Assembly (NCBI RefSeq): GCF_041477585.1
Contig: NZ_JBGNYA010000001.1
Location: 2,480,001-2,544,000, forward strand
Reading direction: 5' to 3'
From: Halobellus sp. MBLA0158
GTDB lineage: Archaea; Halobacteriota; Halobacteria; Halobacteriales; Haloferacaceae
DNA length: 64,000 bases
Shown in pieces: positions 8,880 to 16,100 of this stretch (the first letter of the stretch is position 1; each line of letters begins with the position of its first letter). The position numbers and the translations under genes are program-made. The notes under the pieces were generated by a model. That model did not search any database. It saw nothing but the letters and a program-made list of their open reading frames with translations, and had not been told where the DNA came from.

Positions 8880-8886
8880 CGCAAGT

Positions 8887-8903
8887 GTCCCGTATCACGG
8901 GAC
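8887..8903. promoter_or_regulatory. Operator-like palindrome GTCCCGT-N3-ACGGGAC
   Basis: Perfect 7-bp arms around ATC. A degenerate second copy (TCCCGT-ATT-ACGAGA) is at about 8819-8833, 69 bp away. Paired sites of this kind suggest an operator for the amidohydrolase/Rieske promoter, perhaps for the IclR protein. That link is inference. Confidence 0.45.
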
Positions 8904-8997
8904 GACTGAACCGCGGATCTGCGTCGCCGTCGGTTCGATTGTTACACTCCCTCCGGTCCGACTCGATTCGCGCATCCACCCGGCATCGAATCCCTTT

Positions 8998-9015
8998 TGA
9001 CTGACCGGACAGTCA
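8998..9015 (+). promoter_or_regulatory. TetR-type operator upstream of the TetR-MATE operon
   Basis: TGACTG-ACCGGA-CAGTCA, perfect 6-bp arms, ends 28 bp before the TetR start codon. It matches the usual form and position of an autoregulatory TetR/AcrR operator overlapping the core promoter. Confidence 0.65.
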
Positions 9016-9043
9016 GTTCGAACAACGAGATGGAGCGCACAGT

Positions 9044-9676
9044 ATGACCGAGGATACGCCGACCGAGATCCTGCACGCGACCCACAGCGCCGTGTGCAAG
9101 CACGGCTACGCGGACGTGACGATGCAGGACATCGCCGACGAGACGGACCTGTGCAAGGCGTCGCTCCACTACCACTACGACGGCAAGCACGACCTCCTCG
9201 TGGCGTATCTCGACCACCTCTACGACCAGTTCGAAGACCGCATCGCCGACCCGCCCGGCGACACCCCCGCAGCGCGCCTCCGCGGCCTCGTGGACGAGCT
9301 CCTCACCGAGCGCCCGGACGCGCCGGCCTTCCAGACCGCCCTGTTGGAAATCAAGGCCCAGTCCCCCTACGACGACGCCTTCCGCGAGCGGCTCCGCCGC
9401 TTCGACGACGCCTTCGCCGACGCCGTCCGCGAGGTCGTCGAAGCGGGCGTCGACGATGGGACCTTCCGCGCCGACGTCGACCCCGACGCGGTCGCGTCGT
9501 TCCTGACGACCCACGTCAACGGCGTCCAGACGCGCCACGTCGCCGTCGGCCACTCCCTCGACGAGGCGGCCGACGCCGTCGACGCCTACATCGACGAGGC
9601 GCTGCGGGCCGCCGCGGAGTCGTCCGCCGCGGGTCCGAAAGCCGAGGGCGTCGGCGCGGGAGGGGCGACCGAATGA
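9044..9676 (+). CDS. TetR/AcrR-family transcriptional regulator
   Basis: Repressor of 210 aa. The N-terminal TetR helix-turn-helix spans residues about 5-50 (TEILHATHSAVCKHGYADVTMQDI then CKASLHYHYDGKHDLL). An all-helical ligand-binding domain follows, ending in a low-complexity acidic/Gly tail. It overlaps the downstream MATE transporter by 4 bp (ATGA), so the two form one operon. The operator-like dyad just upstream points to autorepression relieved by a transported compound. This is the standard arrangement for inducible drug efflux. Confidence 0.92.
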   Translation: MTEDTPTEILHATHSAVCKHGYADVTMQDIADETDLCKASLHYHYDGKHDLLVAYLDHLYDQFEDRIADPPGDTPAARLRGLVDELLTERPDAPAFQTALLEIKAQSPYDDAFRERLRRFDDAFADAVREVVEAGVDDGTFRADVDPDAVASFLTTHVNGVQTRHVAVGHSLDEAADAVDAYIDEALRAAAESSAAGPKAEGVGAGGATE

Positions 9677-11139
9677 GCCTGCTCGACCGCCTCGGATCGG
9701 TGTTCAAGGGGCCGGAGGAGCTGAACCTCACGAGCGGCGGCATCGGCAAGCCGCTCTTCTTCCTCTCGCTGCCGATCGTCATCACGAACCTCCTCCAGAC
9801 CGCGTACAACCTCGCGGACACGTTCTGGCTCGGGCAATATAGTACAGAGGCGCTGGCGGCGATCAGCTTCGGGTTCCCGATGGTGTTCCTCCTGATCTCC
9901 CTCGGGATGGGACTGTCCGTCGCGGGCAGCGTCCTCGTCGCCCAACACGTCGGCGCCGGCGAGGAAGAGGAGGCCGAGTACGCCGCCTCCCAGACGGTGA
10001 GCTTCGCCACGATCGGCTCTGTCATCCTCGGCACGGTCGGCTTCCTCGCGGTCGGCCCGTTCATCCGCTTCCTCGGCGCGTCGCCGGACGTGCTGCCGCT
10101 CGCGACGAGCTACATGCAGGTGATCGCCGCCGGGCTGCCCTTTATGTTCGGCTTCTTCGTCTTCATCGCGCTGATGCGCGGCTACGGCGACACCGTCACG
10201 CCGATGCTCGTGATGTTCGGCTCGGTCGTCCTCAACATCGCCCTGGACCCGATCCTCATCTTCGGGTTCGACGGCAACCCCCTGTTCGGGATGCTCGGGC
10301 TCCAGGACCTGCAGGCGACGCTCTTTGCGATGACGGGCTACACCGGCTCGGGGATCACCGGCGCGGCCGTCGCGACCATCTTCTCGCGCGCGCTGGCGTT
10401 CCTCGTCGGCATCGCGGTGATGATCGAGGGCGTCCGCGGCGTCCGGATCCGGCCGAGCCAGATGCGCCCGGACTTCACCTACCTCCGCCGCCTGCTCGAC
10501 ATCGGGATCCCGGCCTCCGTCGAGGGGACGGGCCGCGCGCTGTCGGTGAACCTCCTGCTCATAGTCGTGGGGATGTTCCCGACGACCGTCGTCGCGGCCT
10601 ACGGGATCGGCGTGCGGGTCTTTTCAGTTATTTTCCTTCCCGCGATCGCGGTCGCCCGCGGGGTCGAGACGATGACCGGCCAGAACATCGGCGCCGGAGA
10701 GCCCGACCGCGCCGGCCTGGCCGCGGACTTCGCCGCCAAGTGGACGCTCATCATCCTCACGGGCGTCGGGCTCGCCACGCTGCTTTTCACCCGGCCGATC
10801 GTGGCGATCTTCACCAACGACCCCGAGGTGATCCGCGTCGGCGCCGACTTCCTCAGCTACGTCGCGCCCACCTTCGGGTTCATCGGCGTGATGCGCTCGT
10901 ACTCGGGGAGCTTCCGCGGCGCGGGGAAGACGCTCGTCGCGGCGGCGATCTCGGTGATAATGCTCGGGCTCATCAGGATCCCCGTCGCGTACGTCGCGTC
11001 GCTGTCGTACGGCTCGACGGGCATCTGGATGGCGTTCCCGATCTCGAACGTCGCCGGCGCGCTCATCGCGTACGCCTGGTACCGGCGGGGCTCCTGGCGG
11101 ACAGGCTCTGTCCGACGCCCCGCGCCGGCCGACGACTGA
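9673..11139 (+). CDS. MATE-family multidrug/cation antiporter
   Basis: Integral membrane exporter of 488 aa with about twelve transmembrane helices in two homologous halves. The first half begins GKPLFFLSLPIVITNLLQTAYNLADTFWLG, the family's recognisable opening; the second half starts near residue 270 (LLDIGIPASVEGTGRALS). MATE proteins expel cationic drugs or metabolites in exchange for Na+ or H+. It is co-transcribed with, and presumably repressed by, the TetR gene whose stop it overlaps. The substrate is unknown. The start is fixed by the ATGA overlap at 9673. Confidence 0.93.
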   Translation: MSLLDRLGSVFKGPEELNLTSGGIGKPLFFLSLPIVITNLLQTAYNLADTFWLGQYSTEALAAISFGFPMVFLLISLGMGLSVAGSVLVAQHVGAGEEEEAEYAASQTVSFATIGSVILGTVGFLAVGPFIRFLGASPDVLPLATSYMQVIAAGLPFMFGFFVFIALMRGYGDTVTPMLVMFGSVVLNIALDPILIFGFDGNPLFGMLGLQDLQATLFAMTGYTGSGITGAAVATIFSRALAFLVGIAVMIEGVRGVRIRPSQMRPDFTYLRRLLDIGIPASVEGTGRALSVNLLLIVVGMFPTTVVAAYGIGVRVFSVIFLPAIAVARGVETMTGQNIGAGEPDRAGLAADFAAKWTLIILTGVGLATLLFTRPIVAIFTNDPEVIRVGADFLSYVAPTFGFIGVMRSYSGSFRGAGKTLVAAAISVIMLGLIRIPVAYVASLSYGSTGIWMAFPISNVAGALIAYAWYRRGSWRTGSVRRPAPADD

Positions 11140-11157
11140 CGCGAAAAATCCCGGCGG

Positions 11158-11397
11158 TTACAGCGTGTCGTCGTCGATGTTGCCCGGATCCGACGCGGTG
11201 TCGAAGAGGTTGTTCTCCGCCCCGTCCATGAAGTCATCGCCGGGCTCGCTCTCGTCGACGACGTCGACGTTGTAGGCGTCGATGCCCATGCTGATCAGTT
11301 CCTCGGCGGCCTGTTCCTCGGAGACGAACTCCTCGTCGACTAGCTGCTCGAACTCCGAGAGGAGCTCGTCGGGGAGCGTGACTTCGACTATCGGCAT
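11158..11397 (-). CDS. Small acidic protein with a CopG-like N terminus
   Basis: Protein of 79 aa. The first about 45 residues (VEVTLPDELLSEFEQLV then EEQAAEELISMG) look like a ribbon-helix-helix or CopG-type fold, and the rest is a very acidic tail. Similar small proteins are common and uncharacterised in haloarchaea. It is convergent with the MATE gene, 18 bp from its stop. No promoter box of the denitrification type was found upstream. DNA binding is possible but unproven. Confidence 0.7.
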   Translation of the reverse strand: MPIVEVTLPDELLSEFEQLVDEEFVSEEQAAEELISMGIDAYNVDVVDESEPGDDFMDGAENNLFDTASDPGNIDDDTL

Positions 11398-11471
11398 TAC
11401 CTCCGGGTTCGTCCTCCGGGTACTTGAGTGGCGGGCTTCACCCGGCGCGGCCGCCGCGGAGGGCTCGCGAC

Positions 11472-12092
11472 TCAGAACGGCGCCTGCGGCCCGTATCCGG
11501 CCTCCTCCGACTCGCCGAGGTCGCCGAGATCGCCGAAGTCGCCGCCCTCACCGCGCCCCGGCGCGGGCTCGCCGCCCGCCGGCTCGCTCGGCACCGAGCC
11601 GACCGCCCGATACGTCTCTTCCAGCTCCCGCAGCTCCTCGTTGATCGACTCGGCCTCGTGGTGCATCGGGTGGACGCGCACTCGCACGATGTCGTACTCG
11701 TGGCGCTCCGAACAGCCGTTCCACGCGCGGAAGGCGCCGACGGCGAGCGTGTGGCTCTGCGGGCAGAACTCCGTCGTCGGCGTGAACTCCGCCCGCAGCG
11801 CGTCGCCGTCGCCCTCTGCGGCGTAGCGGAAGCCCGCGTCGGGGTGTCGCGTGTCGAGGTTCAGCCGCGCGAGGTTGTAGCCGAAGGTCATATCGTAGAC
11901 GCCGCGGTCTTCGAACACCTCGCGCGTGAGCCGGTGGAAGGCGCGGTGGGCGTCGCCGTCGAGCACCGCGGCCTCTTCCAGGAACGGCCCCGGCTCGGGG
12001 TTGTGTTCGGGCACGAACGCGTCGTAGCCGTCGAAGTGGGCCGCGTCCGCGCCGCCGTCGCTGCCGCCGAACGGAGACGGGATTCCGACCAT
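11472..12092 (-). CDS. Uncharacterised haloarchaeal protein in the denitrification-box regulon
   Basis: Soluble protein of 206 aa whose family I do not recognise with certainty. The core (residues about 60-160) has FGYNLARLNLDTRHP and a Cys/His-containing stretch TEFCPQSHTLAVGAFRAWNGC, followed by HEYDIVRVRVHPMHHEAE, then a helix (INEELRELEETY) and a disordered Gly/Glu tail. The clustered Cys and His residues would allow metal or cofactor binding. A variant box CGAATACGTTCG is centred 43.5 bp before ATG 12092, so it is expressed with the nitrite and NO reduction genes. A maturation or metallo-assembly role is a guess. Confidence 0.75.
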   Translation of the reverse strand: MVGIPSPFGGSDGGADAAHFDGYDAFVPEHNPEPGPFLEEAAVLDGDAHRAFHRLTREVFEDRGVYDMTFGYNLARLNLDTRHPDAGFRYAAEGDGDALRAEFTPTTEFCPQSHTLAVGAFRAWNGCSERHEYDIVRVRVHPMHHEAESINEELRELEETYRAVGSVPSEPAGGEPAPGRGEGGDFGDLGDLGESEEAGYGPQAPF

Positions 12093-12129
12093 ACCGTCGC
12101 TTCGATCCCCGGAGGGGTAGCCGTGGCCC

Positions 12130-12141
12130 CGAATACGTTCG
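12130..12141 (-). promoter_or_regulatory. Denitrification-box palindrome (variant) for the 206-aa gene
   Basis: CGAATACGTTCG, centred 43.5 bp before ATG 12092. The arms CGAA/TTCG are intact; the centre differs by one base from the common form. No TATA box lies between it and the start. Confidence 0.65.
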
Positions 12142-12149
12142 TCCGGTGG

Positions 12150-12482
12150 CTACGTGTAGACGCGAACGACGTGGCCGCCGCAGCCGCACTGGTCGACGTA
12201 CTCCCACTCGAGGTCGTCGTCCGCCGATTCGAGCGCGTCGTAGAGGTAGGACTCGGGATGGCCGTGGGCGCCGTGGGTCACGAGGTTCACGTGGTTGCCC
12301 GGCGCGGTGTGTTCGATCGCCGAGAGGGCCTGCTCGACGACGAGCGCGCGGTCCTCGGCGTGTTCGGGCCCTTCGAGGTTCGCCGACCAGGAGTTGTCGT
12401 GGACGCGGTCTGTCACCGGATCGGCGTCGAGGTCGTGTTCGTGTCCGTGCTCGTCGTCCGCGTCGGCCGTGTCTGTTGCCAT
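12150..12482 (-). CDS. CGCGG-motif protein, probable radical-SAM RiPP substrate
   Basis: Small protein of 110 aa. An acidic, His-rich N terminus is followed by NSWSANLE (about 30-37), VNLVTHGAHGHPESYLY (65-81) and the terminal YVDQCGCGGHVVRVYT (95-110), with Cys99 and Cys101. This matches my recollection of the CGCGG family, annotated as putative rSAM-modified RiPP proteins and associated with a radical SAM/SPASM enzyme. Such an enzyme is encoded at 17004-18218 and carries the same promoter box at the same spacing. The start is ATG 12482; a TTG two codons earlier is less likely because the box centre is exactly 44.5 bp from 12482. The modification and final role are unknown. Confidence 0.8.
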   Translation of the reverse strand: MATDTADADDEHGHEHDLDADPVTDRVHDNSWSANLEGPEHAEDRALVVEQALSAIEHTAPGNHVNLVTHGAHGHPESYLYDALESADDDLEWEYVDQCGCGGHVVRVYT

Positions 12483-12520
12483 ACTCAACGGTAGCGGGCC
12501 GACGGGAGGGACGGTTTCGC

Positions 12521-12532
12521 CGAATATGTTCG
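12521..12532 (-). promoter_or_regulatory. Denitrification-box palindrome for the CGCGG gene
   Basis: CGAATATGTTCG, centred 44.5 bp before ATG 12482. The intervening sequence is GC-rich with no TATA element, so transcription probably depends on the bound activator. Confidence 0.75.
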
Positions 12533-12539
12533 ATCGGTC

Positions 12540-12944
12540 CTACTCGGCGAGGAAGTCCAACTGCGCCGTCAGCTCCCGGCGCCGCTGGGCGCTGATCACG
12601 GTCGCATCGAGGAATGACCCGACCACCGCGACGTCGAGTTCGAACTCGGTTTCGGCCTCAACTCTCGTGCCCGCCTCCGTCTCGGTGACGTAGTAGCGGG
12701 TGATCATCTCCTCGAAGATGCCCTCGCGCTGGCGGTAGGCCAGTTCGGCGTCGGCGTCGCCGAGCAGTTCGAGGGTCAGTTCGATCCGGACGGGGCCGAC
12801 CTCGTTGGCGAGGTGGAGGGTCGTTCCCTCGTGGGTCACCTCGTCGAACCCGGCAGCGCGCATAAACGGCCCGACGTCGGCCATCCGCGACCGGACGGTG
12901 GCGGCGTCCGTATCGAGGGTTCGATCGACGGCAACGCGGCGCAT
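12540..12944 (-). CDS. SRPBCC/START-like domain protein
   Basis: Soluble protein of 134 aa with the alternating beta-strand pattern of the SRPBCC helix-grip fold: DRTLDTDAATVRSRMADVGPFMRAAGF, then strands around TTLHLANEVGPVRIELTLEL, and the long C-terminal helix VGSFLDATVISAQRRRELTAQLDFL. Such proteins bind hydrophobic ligands. It starts 1 bp after the stop of the DUF2249 gene, so both come from the box-controlled promoter at 13218. A ligand or substrate role in denitrification is unknown. Confidence 0.78.
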   Translation of the reverse strand: MRRVAVDRTLDTDAATVRSRMADVGPFMRAAGFDEVTHEGTTLHLANEVGPVRIELTLELLGDADAELAYRQREGIFEEMITRYYVTETEAGTRVEAETEFELDVAVVGSFLDATVISAQRRRELTAQLDFLAE

Positions 12945-12945
12945 A

Positions 12946-13179
12946 CTACTGCTTGGGGAGTTTCGCGACGAACTCCAGCGGGCCGCGGCGTTCGACCTCG
13001 TAGCCGTCGGCGTCGAAGGAGTCGACCTCCGCCTGCATCTCGTAGAAGAGGGGCTTTGGCTCGTGGTCGTTCACGAGCTCGAGGGTCTCGCCGCTGTCCA
13101 GTTCGGCGAACGCCTCGTGGATCTTCGGGTGGCGCTCGGCCGGCGGTACGTCTCTGAGATCGAGCGTCGTCGCTGCCAT
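12946..13179 (-). CDS. DUF2249 domain protein
   Basis: Protein of 77 aa consisting of one DUF2249 domain, a TusA/SirA-like alpha-beta fold: LDLRDVPPAERHPKIHEAFAEL, then ETLELVNDHEPKPLFYEM, and a final strand LEFVAKL. DUF2249 proteins recur beside denitrification genes in prokaryotes and have no settled function. The catalytic Cys of TusA is absent. I chose ATG 13179 over GTG 13188 because the box centre is 44.5 bp from it, the same as at five other genes. It is first in a two-gene operon with the SRPBCC protein. Confidence 0.83.
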   Translation of the reverse strand: MAATTLDLRDVPPAERHPKIHEAFAELDSGETLELVNDHEPKPLFYEMQAEVDSFDADGYEVERRGPLEFVAKLPKQ

Positions 13180-13217
13180 ATCTACCACATCCCCGCCGAC
13201 GGACGAACCCCTTTGGA

Positions 13218-13229
13218 CGAATATGTTCG
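13218..13229. promoter_or_regulatory. Shared denitrification box between DUF2249 and halocyanin genes
   Basis: CGAATATGTTCG. It is centred 44.5 bp from the minus-strand DUF2249 start (13179). On the plus strand it is about 43 bp before a TATA-like ggattatcc (13263-13270) that would drive the halocyanin gene. One site may activate both directions. Confidence 0.7.
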
Positions 13230-13299
13230 CCCGACGCGCGAGCGATCTGGAACCGCACTCCCGGATTATCCGTCGCAGGAACCATCTCCCGACTGTACT

Positions 13300-14010
13300 A
13301 TGACCACGACTGGCACTTCCGCCGGCGGACGGAGCGGCAGCGAATCAGCGGCGGATTCCGACGACGGCGCGCCGCGGGTCTCACGCCGCGGGGCGCTTCG
13401 CGGACTGGGCGCGGCGGCTCTCGCCGGCGGCGCACTCGGCGGCGCGGCGACGGGCGTCTCCGCGCAGTCGGGCGGCGTCGAATCGTGGCTCTCGGACACC
13501 TCGAACTTCGACGGCGTCGTCGACCGGACCGGACAGTCCTCCGTGACCGTCGAGGTCGGCGTCGAGGCCAACGGCGGCGCCTTCGGCTTCGGCCCGGCCG
13601 CGATCCGCGTCTCCCCCGGGACGACGGTCTCCTGGGAGTGGACCGGAAACGGGAGCGCCCACAACGTCGTCGACGCCGACGGCGCCTTCGAGTCCGAACT
13701 CACGGACGCCGCGGGCCACACCTTCGAACACACCTTCTCCGAGACGGGAACGTACGCCTACTCCTGCACTCCGCACGAGGCGATGGGGATGAAAGGCGCC
13801 GTGATCGTCGAACGCGGCGGTGGCGGCTCCGGCGACGGCGACTCCGGGGACGGCGCCGACGCGGGACAGGACATCGACCCCGGCACGGGAGGCCTCCTCC
13901 TGGCGGGCGCGTTCGGCGTCGCGCTCGCGTCGCCGGGGCTGTTCGGCGCGTTCCTCTGGCTCACCGGCCGCGACGGCGACGCGCGGGACCCGGCGCCGGG
14001 TCGGCGCTGA
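13300..14010 (+). CDS. Halocyanin-type blue copper protein
   Basis: Exported electron carrier of 236 aa. A Tat signal (SRRGALRGLGAAALAGG, from residue 28) ends in an Ala-rich region near residue 55 (VSAQ). The cupredoxin domain (about 75-172) has the type-1 copper ligands His121 (AHNVV), Cys156, His159 and Met164 (CTPHEAMGM). A Gly/Asp-rich linker leads to a C-terminal membrane helix (GLLLAGAFGVALASPGLFGAFLWLT) that would anchor it on the outer face. It probably donates electrons to NirK. A longer in-frame extension upstream is not used: ATG 13300 gives the signal peptide, and a TATA-like element lies 34 bp before it. Confidence 0.9.
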   Translation: MTTTGTSAGGRSGSESAADSDDGAPRVSRRGALRGLGAAALAGGALGGAATGVSAQSGGVESWLSDTSNFDGVVDRTGQSSVTVEVGVEANGGAFGFGPAAIRVSPGTTVSWEWTGNGSAHNVVDADGAFESELTDAAGHTFEHTFSETGTYAYSCTPHEAMGMKGAVIVERGGGGSGDGDSGDGADAGQDIDPGTGGLLLAGAFGVALASPGLFGAFLWLTGRDGDARDPAPGRR

Positions 14011-14018
14011 CCCACGGG

Positions 14019-14390
14019 CTACCGCTCGCCGCCGGCTTCTGCCTGGACTTCCGACCAGAGTTCCGAGAGCTGTTCGGCCGCAGACCGCGAGGGATCGCTG
14101 ACCTCCAGTTCGAGTTCGCCGTCGGTCGCGCGGACGATCACCTCCTCGAAGTCCACCGCGTAGGTGGCCGCGTTCTCTCCCTCCTGTTTCCGGAGGAGCC
14201 CCGCGGTGACCATCCGTTCGAGCGCGCGGTAGGCCGTCCCGTTCGAGAGGTCGCAGTGCTCGGCGACCTCCGAGGCGGTCTGTGGCCGGTCCAGCGCGCG
14301 GAGGATAGCGCGACACGGCTCGCTCGTGAGCGCGTCGAATACGGGCCCGAGGTCGGGCTCCATCGCGTCCGAGAGCGGATTCGCACACAT
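14019..14390 (-). CDS. Winged-helix regulator, paralogue of the 5.2-kb gene
   Basis: DNA-binding protein of 123 aa. The winged helix includes FDALTSEPCRAILRALDRPQTASEVAEHCDLSNGTAYRALERMV, followed by a beta-rich segment and the C-terminal helix SAAEQLSELWSEVQAEA. It is similar along its whole length to the regulator at 5234-5605. It is divergent from nirK and convergent with the halocyanin gene (8-bp gap). Two palindromic boxes lie in the shared 380-bp region with nirK. It probably regulates nirK or itself; the signal it senses is not visible, though two Cys residues (positions 2 and 26) are candidates. Confidence 0.85.
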   Translation of the reverse strand: MCANPLSDAMEPDLGPVFDALTSEPCRAILRALDRPQTASEVAEHCDLSNGTAYRALERMVTAGLLRKQEGENAATYAVDFEEVIVRATDGELELEVSDPSRSAAEQLSELWSEVQAEAGGER

Positions 14391-14515
14391 CGTATGATCG
14401 CAGCGGCGTGGTCAGTCGGCGGCGCGGTCCCCCTGTGCGACACGGCGGTCGCCGAAAGCGACGCGTCCTCGCCGTGCAGTCGGAGGTTACGGAGGGGAGG
14501 GGATGACTCCGTTCC

Positions 14516-14527
14516 CGAACACGTTCG
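14516..14527. promoter_or_regulatory. Denitrification-box variant between the winged-helix gene and nirK
   Basis: CGAACACGTTCG with intact CGAA/TTCG arms. It is 131 bp from the winged-helix start and 249 bp from nirK, so it does not match the usual spacing; it may be a second operator. Confidence 0.45.
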
Positions 14528-14678
14528 CGTGTCCCATTGCGGACGTGGCGAGATATCCGGACGGCGCGCCGCATCGACGGAGCCCTCGGTGCGTGTGCGG
14601 ACTGCTGTGGGCGAGATCGGGACACACGACGGAATTCGTTTGTCCACCGCAGACGGATTTCAGTCCGCACACATCGAA

Positions 14679-14690
14679 TGAATATGTTCG
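14679..14690 (+). promoter_or_regulatory. Denitrification-box palindrome upstream of nirK
   Basis: TGAATATGTTCG, one mismatch in the left arm. It is centred about 42 bp upstream of the nirK TATA box, the same geometry as norB and the multicopper oxidase. Confidence 0.65.
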
Positions 14691-14770
14691 CGTGGTTCTG
14701 TTCGGGATAGTAACCGCGCCCGCTTTATATGGAATACCGGTGCCATCGTCCAAGTGGGAGATGACGACCA

Positions 14771-15883
14771 ATGTTCGACACTACTCGACGCCGGACGCTC
14801 GAATGGCTGGGGATCGGCGGCGCGGCCTCGCTCGCGGGGTGTTCGGGCGCCCCGACCGCTGAGACGGTCGAAGAGACCCAGGCGGCGACCGAACAGGCGA
14901 CCTCGACGCCGAAGCCGACCGACGTCGACCGCGTCGCGGCGGATCCGACCGACATCCCGGGCCCGATCTCGCGCTCGGAGCCGGAGCACCACGACGTCAC
15001 GCTGACCGTCGAGGAGGTCACCGCCGAGATCGAGGAGGGCGTGACGTTCTCCTTCATGACCTTCGACGGGCAGATCCCGGGGCCGATGATCCGCGTGCGC
15101 CAGGGCGATACGGTCTCGTTCACGATGGAGAACGCCCCCGAGAACGCGATGGGGCACAACGTCGACTTCCACGCGGTCTACGGGACCGGCGGCGGCAACA
15201 TCGCCACCACCGCCGCGCCGGGCGAGGAGAACTCGATGGAGTTCAAGGCGATGTACCCCGGCGCCTACATCTACCACTGCGCCGTCGCGAACCTCGATTA
15301 CCACATCTCCAGCGGGATGTTCGGGATGATCGTGGTCGAGCCCAAAGGGGGCCTGCCGGAGGTCGACCGGGAGTTCTACCTCGGGCAACACGAGATCTAC
15401 ACCGACAAGGCGGTCGGCGAGACGGGCCACCACGGCTTCAGTATGGAGAACATGGCCAACGAGCAGCCGACCTACGTGGTCTTCAACGGCGAGAAGTACC
15501 CGTTCACGCCCGACAAGTACGGCACCCTCACCGCGGAGCAGGGCGAGAAGGTCCGGGTGTTCCTCGTCGATGGCGGCCCGAACTACTCGTCGAACTTCCA
15601 TCCGATCGGGAACGTCTGGTCGAAGGGCTACCGCGACGGTTCCCTAGAGCCGCCGGTCGAAAAACACCTCCAGACCGCGAAGGTCCCGCCGGGCAGCTGT
15701 TTCGTCGGCGAGATGGAGACTCCCGTCCCCGAGCGCATCAAGCTCGTCGACCACGCGCTCTCGCGCGTCGCCCGCCGCGGGCTCCTCGCGGAGATCGACG
15801 TCGAGGGCGACAAGCGGCCCGAGGTCTTCGACCCGAGCCCGGACACGCCCGCGAGTGAGGACGAGGAAGGGCCGATCTACTAA
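14771..15883 (+). CDS. nirK: Copper-containing nitrite reductase
   Basis: Reduces nitrite to NO outside the membrane, the committed step of denitrification. It has 370 aa with an RR-containing N terminus and lipobox LAGC (Cys24), hence a probable lipid-anchored Tat protein. Type-1 copper ligands are His129, Cys170, His178 and Met183 (HNVDFHA, YHCAVANLDYH, SSGM). Type-2 ligands are His134, His169 and probably His328. Catalytic Asp132 and His277 (NFHPIG) are present. The loop before His277 resembles the AniA-like class. Unlike most neighbours, the transcript has a short leader with a GGGAG ribosome-binding site. A TATA box and an upstream box suggest anaerobic or nitrogen-oxide control. Halocyanin nearby is the likely electron donor. 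Confidence 0.95.
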   Translation: MFDTTRRRTLEWLGIGGAASLAGCSGAPTAETVEETQAATEQATSTPKPTDVDRVAADPTDIPGPISRSEPEHHDVTLTVEEVTAEIEEGVTFSFMTFDGQIPGPMIRVRQGDTVSFTMENAPENAMGHNVDFHAVYGTGGGNIATTAAPGEENSMEFKAMYPGAYIYHCAVANLDYHISSGMFGMIVVEPKGGLPEVDREFYLGQHEIYTDKAVGETGHHGFSMENMANEQPTYVVFNGEKYPFTPDKYGTLTAEQGEKVRVFLVDGGPNYSSNFHPIGNVWSKGYRDGSLEPPVEKHLQTAKVPPGSCFVGEMETPVPERIKLVDHALSRVARRGLLAEIDVEGDKRPEVFDPSPDTPASEDEEGPIY

Positions 15884-16020
15884 CCCATCTTTCTCCGCCT
15901 CGGGTGCGCTTCGCGCACCACTCGGCGCAAAAAGCTGGACCGAAAAGCGTCCGACTCCGCCGCCTTCGGCGGCTCCGTCGGTGACCCGCTCGCTCGCGGA
16001 TTTCGGGACGGCCTCTCTCA

Positions 16021-16100
16021 TAGTGATTACTCTCGTCTCTTACCGCCGAACGCCACCCCCGGTAACGTCGTTCGGCGGTAAACAGTGAGAGCAATCACTA
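16021..16100. repeat. 80-bp palindromic dispersed repeat, copy 1
   Basis: Begins TAGTGATTACTCTC and ends GAGAGCAATCACTA. Arms of about 32 bp match at 26 positions, including a perfect inner block TTACCGCCGAACG. The right end abuts TCA at 16101-16103, which is the TGA stop of the minus-strand gene next door. It is related to copies at 27.7 and 58.3 kb. Confidence 0.85.

Larger units (their letters stand above)
8694..9043. other. 350-bp divergent intergenic region rich in palindromes
   Basis: The region separates the amidohydrolase (minus) from the TetR gene (plus). It holds a TATA element for the amidohydrolase (8715-8723), a TATA-like tttatata at 8838-8845, an imperfect palindrome at about 8818-8834, two perfect palindromes (8858-8879 and 8887-8903) and the TetR-type operator at 8998-9015. 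I see no convincing gene in it. Confidence 0.7.
14391..14770. other. 380-bp divergent regulatory region upstream of nirK
   Basis: The region holds a perfect-arm box (14516-14527), a one-mismatch box (14679-14690), and a strong nirK TATA box, tttatat at 14724-14730. A purine-rich GGGAG at 14756-14760 lies about 10 bp before the nirK ATG. I see no credible gene here. Confidence 0.75.

Noticed and set aside
8847..8909. 20-codon small ORF in the divergent region
   Set aside because: The TATA-like element at 8838-8845 is too close to its ATG, and its sequence is made of the palindromes described.
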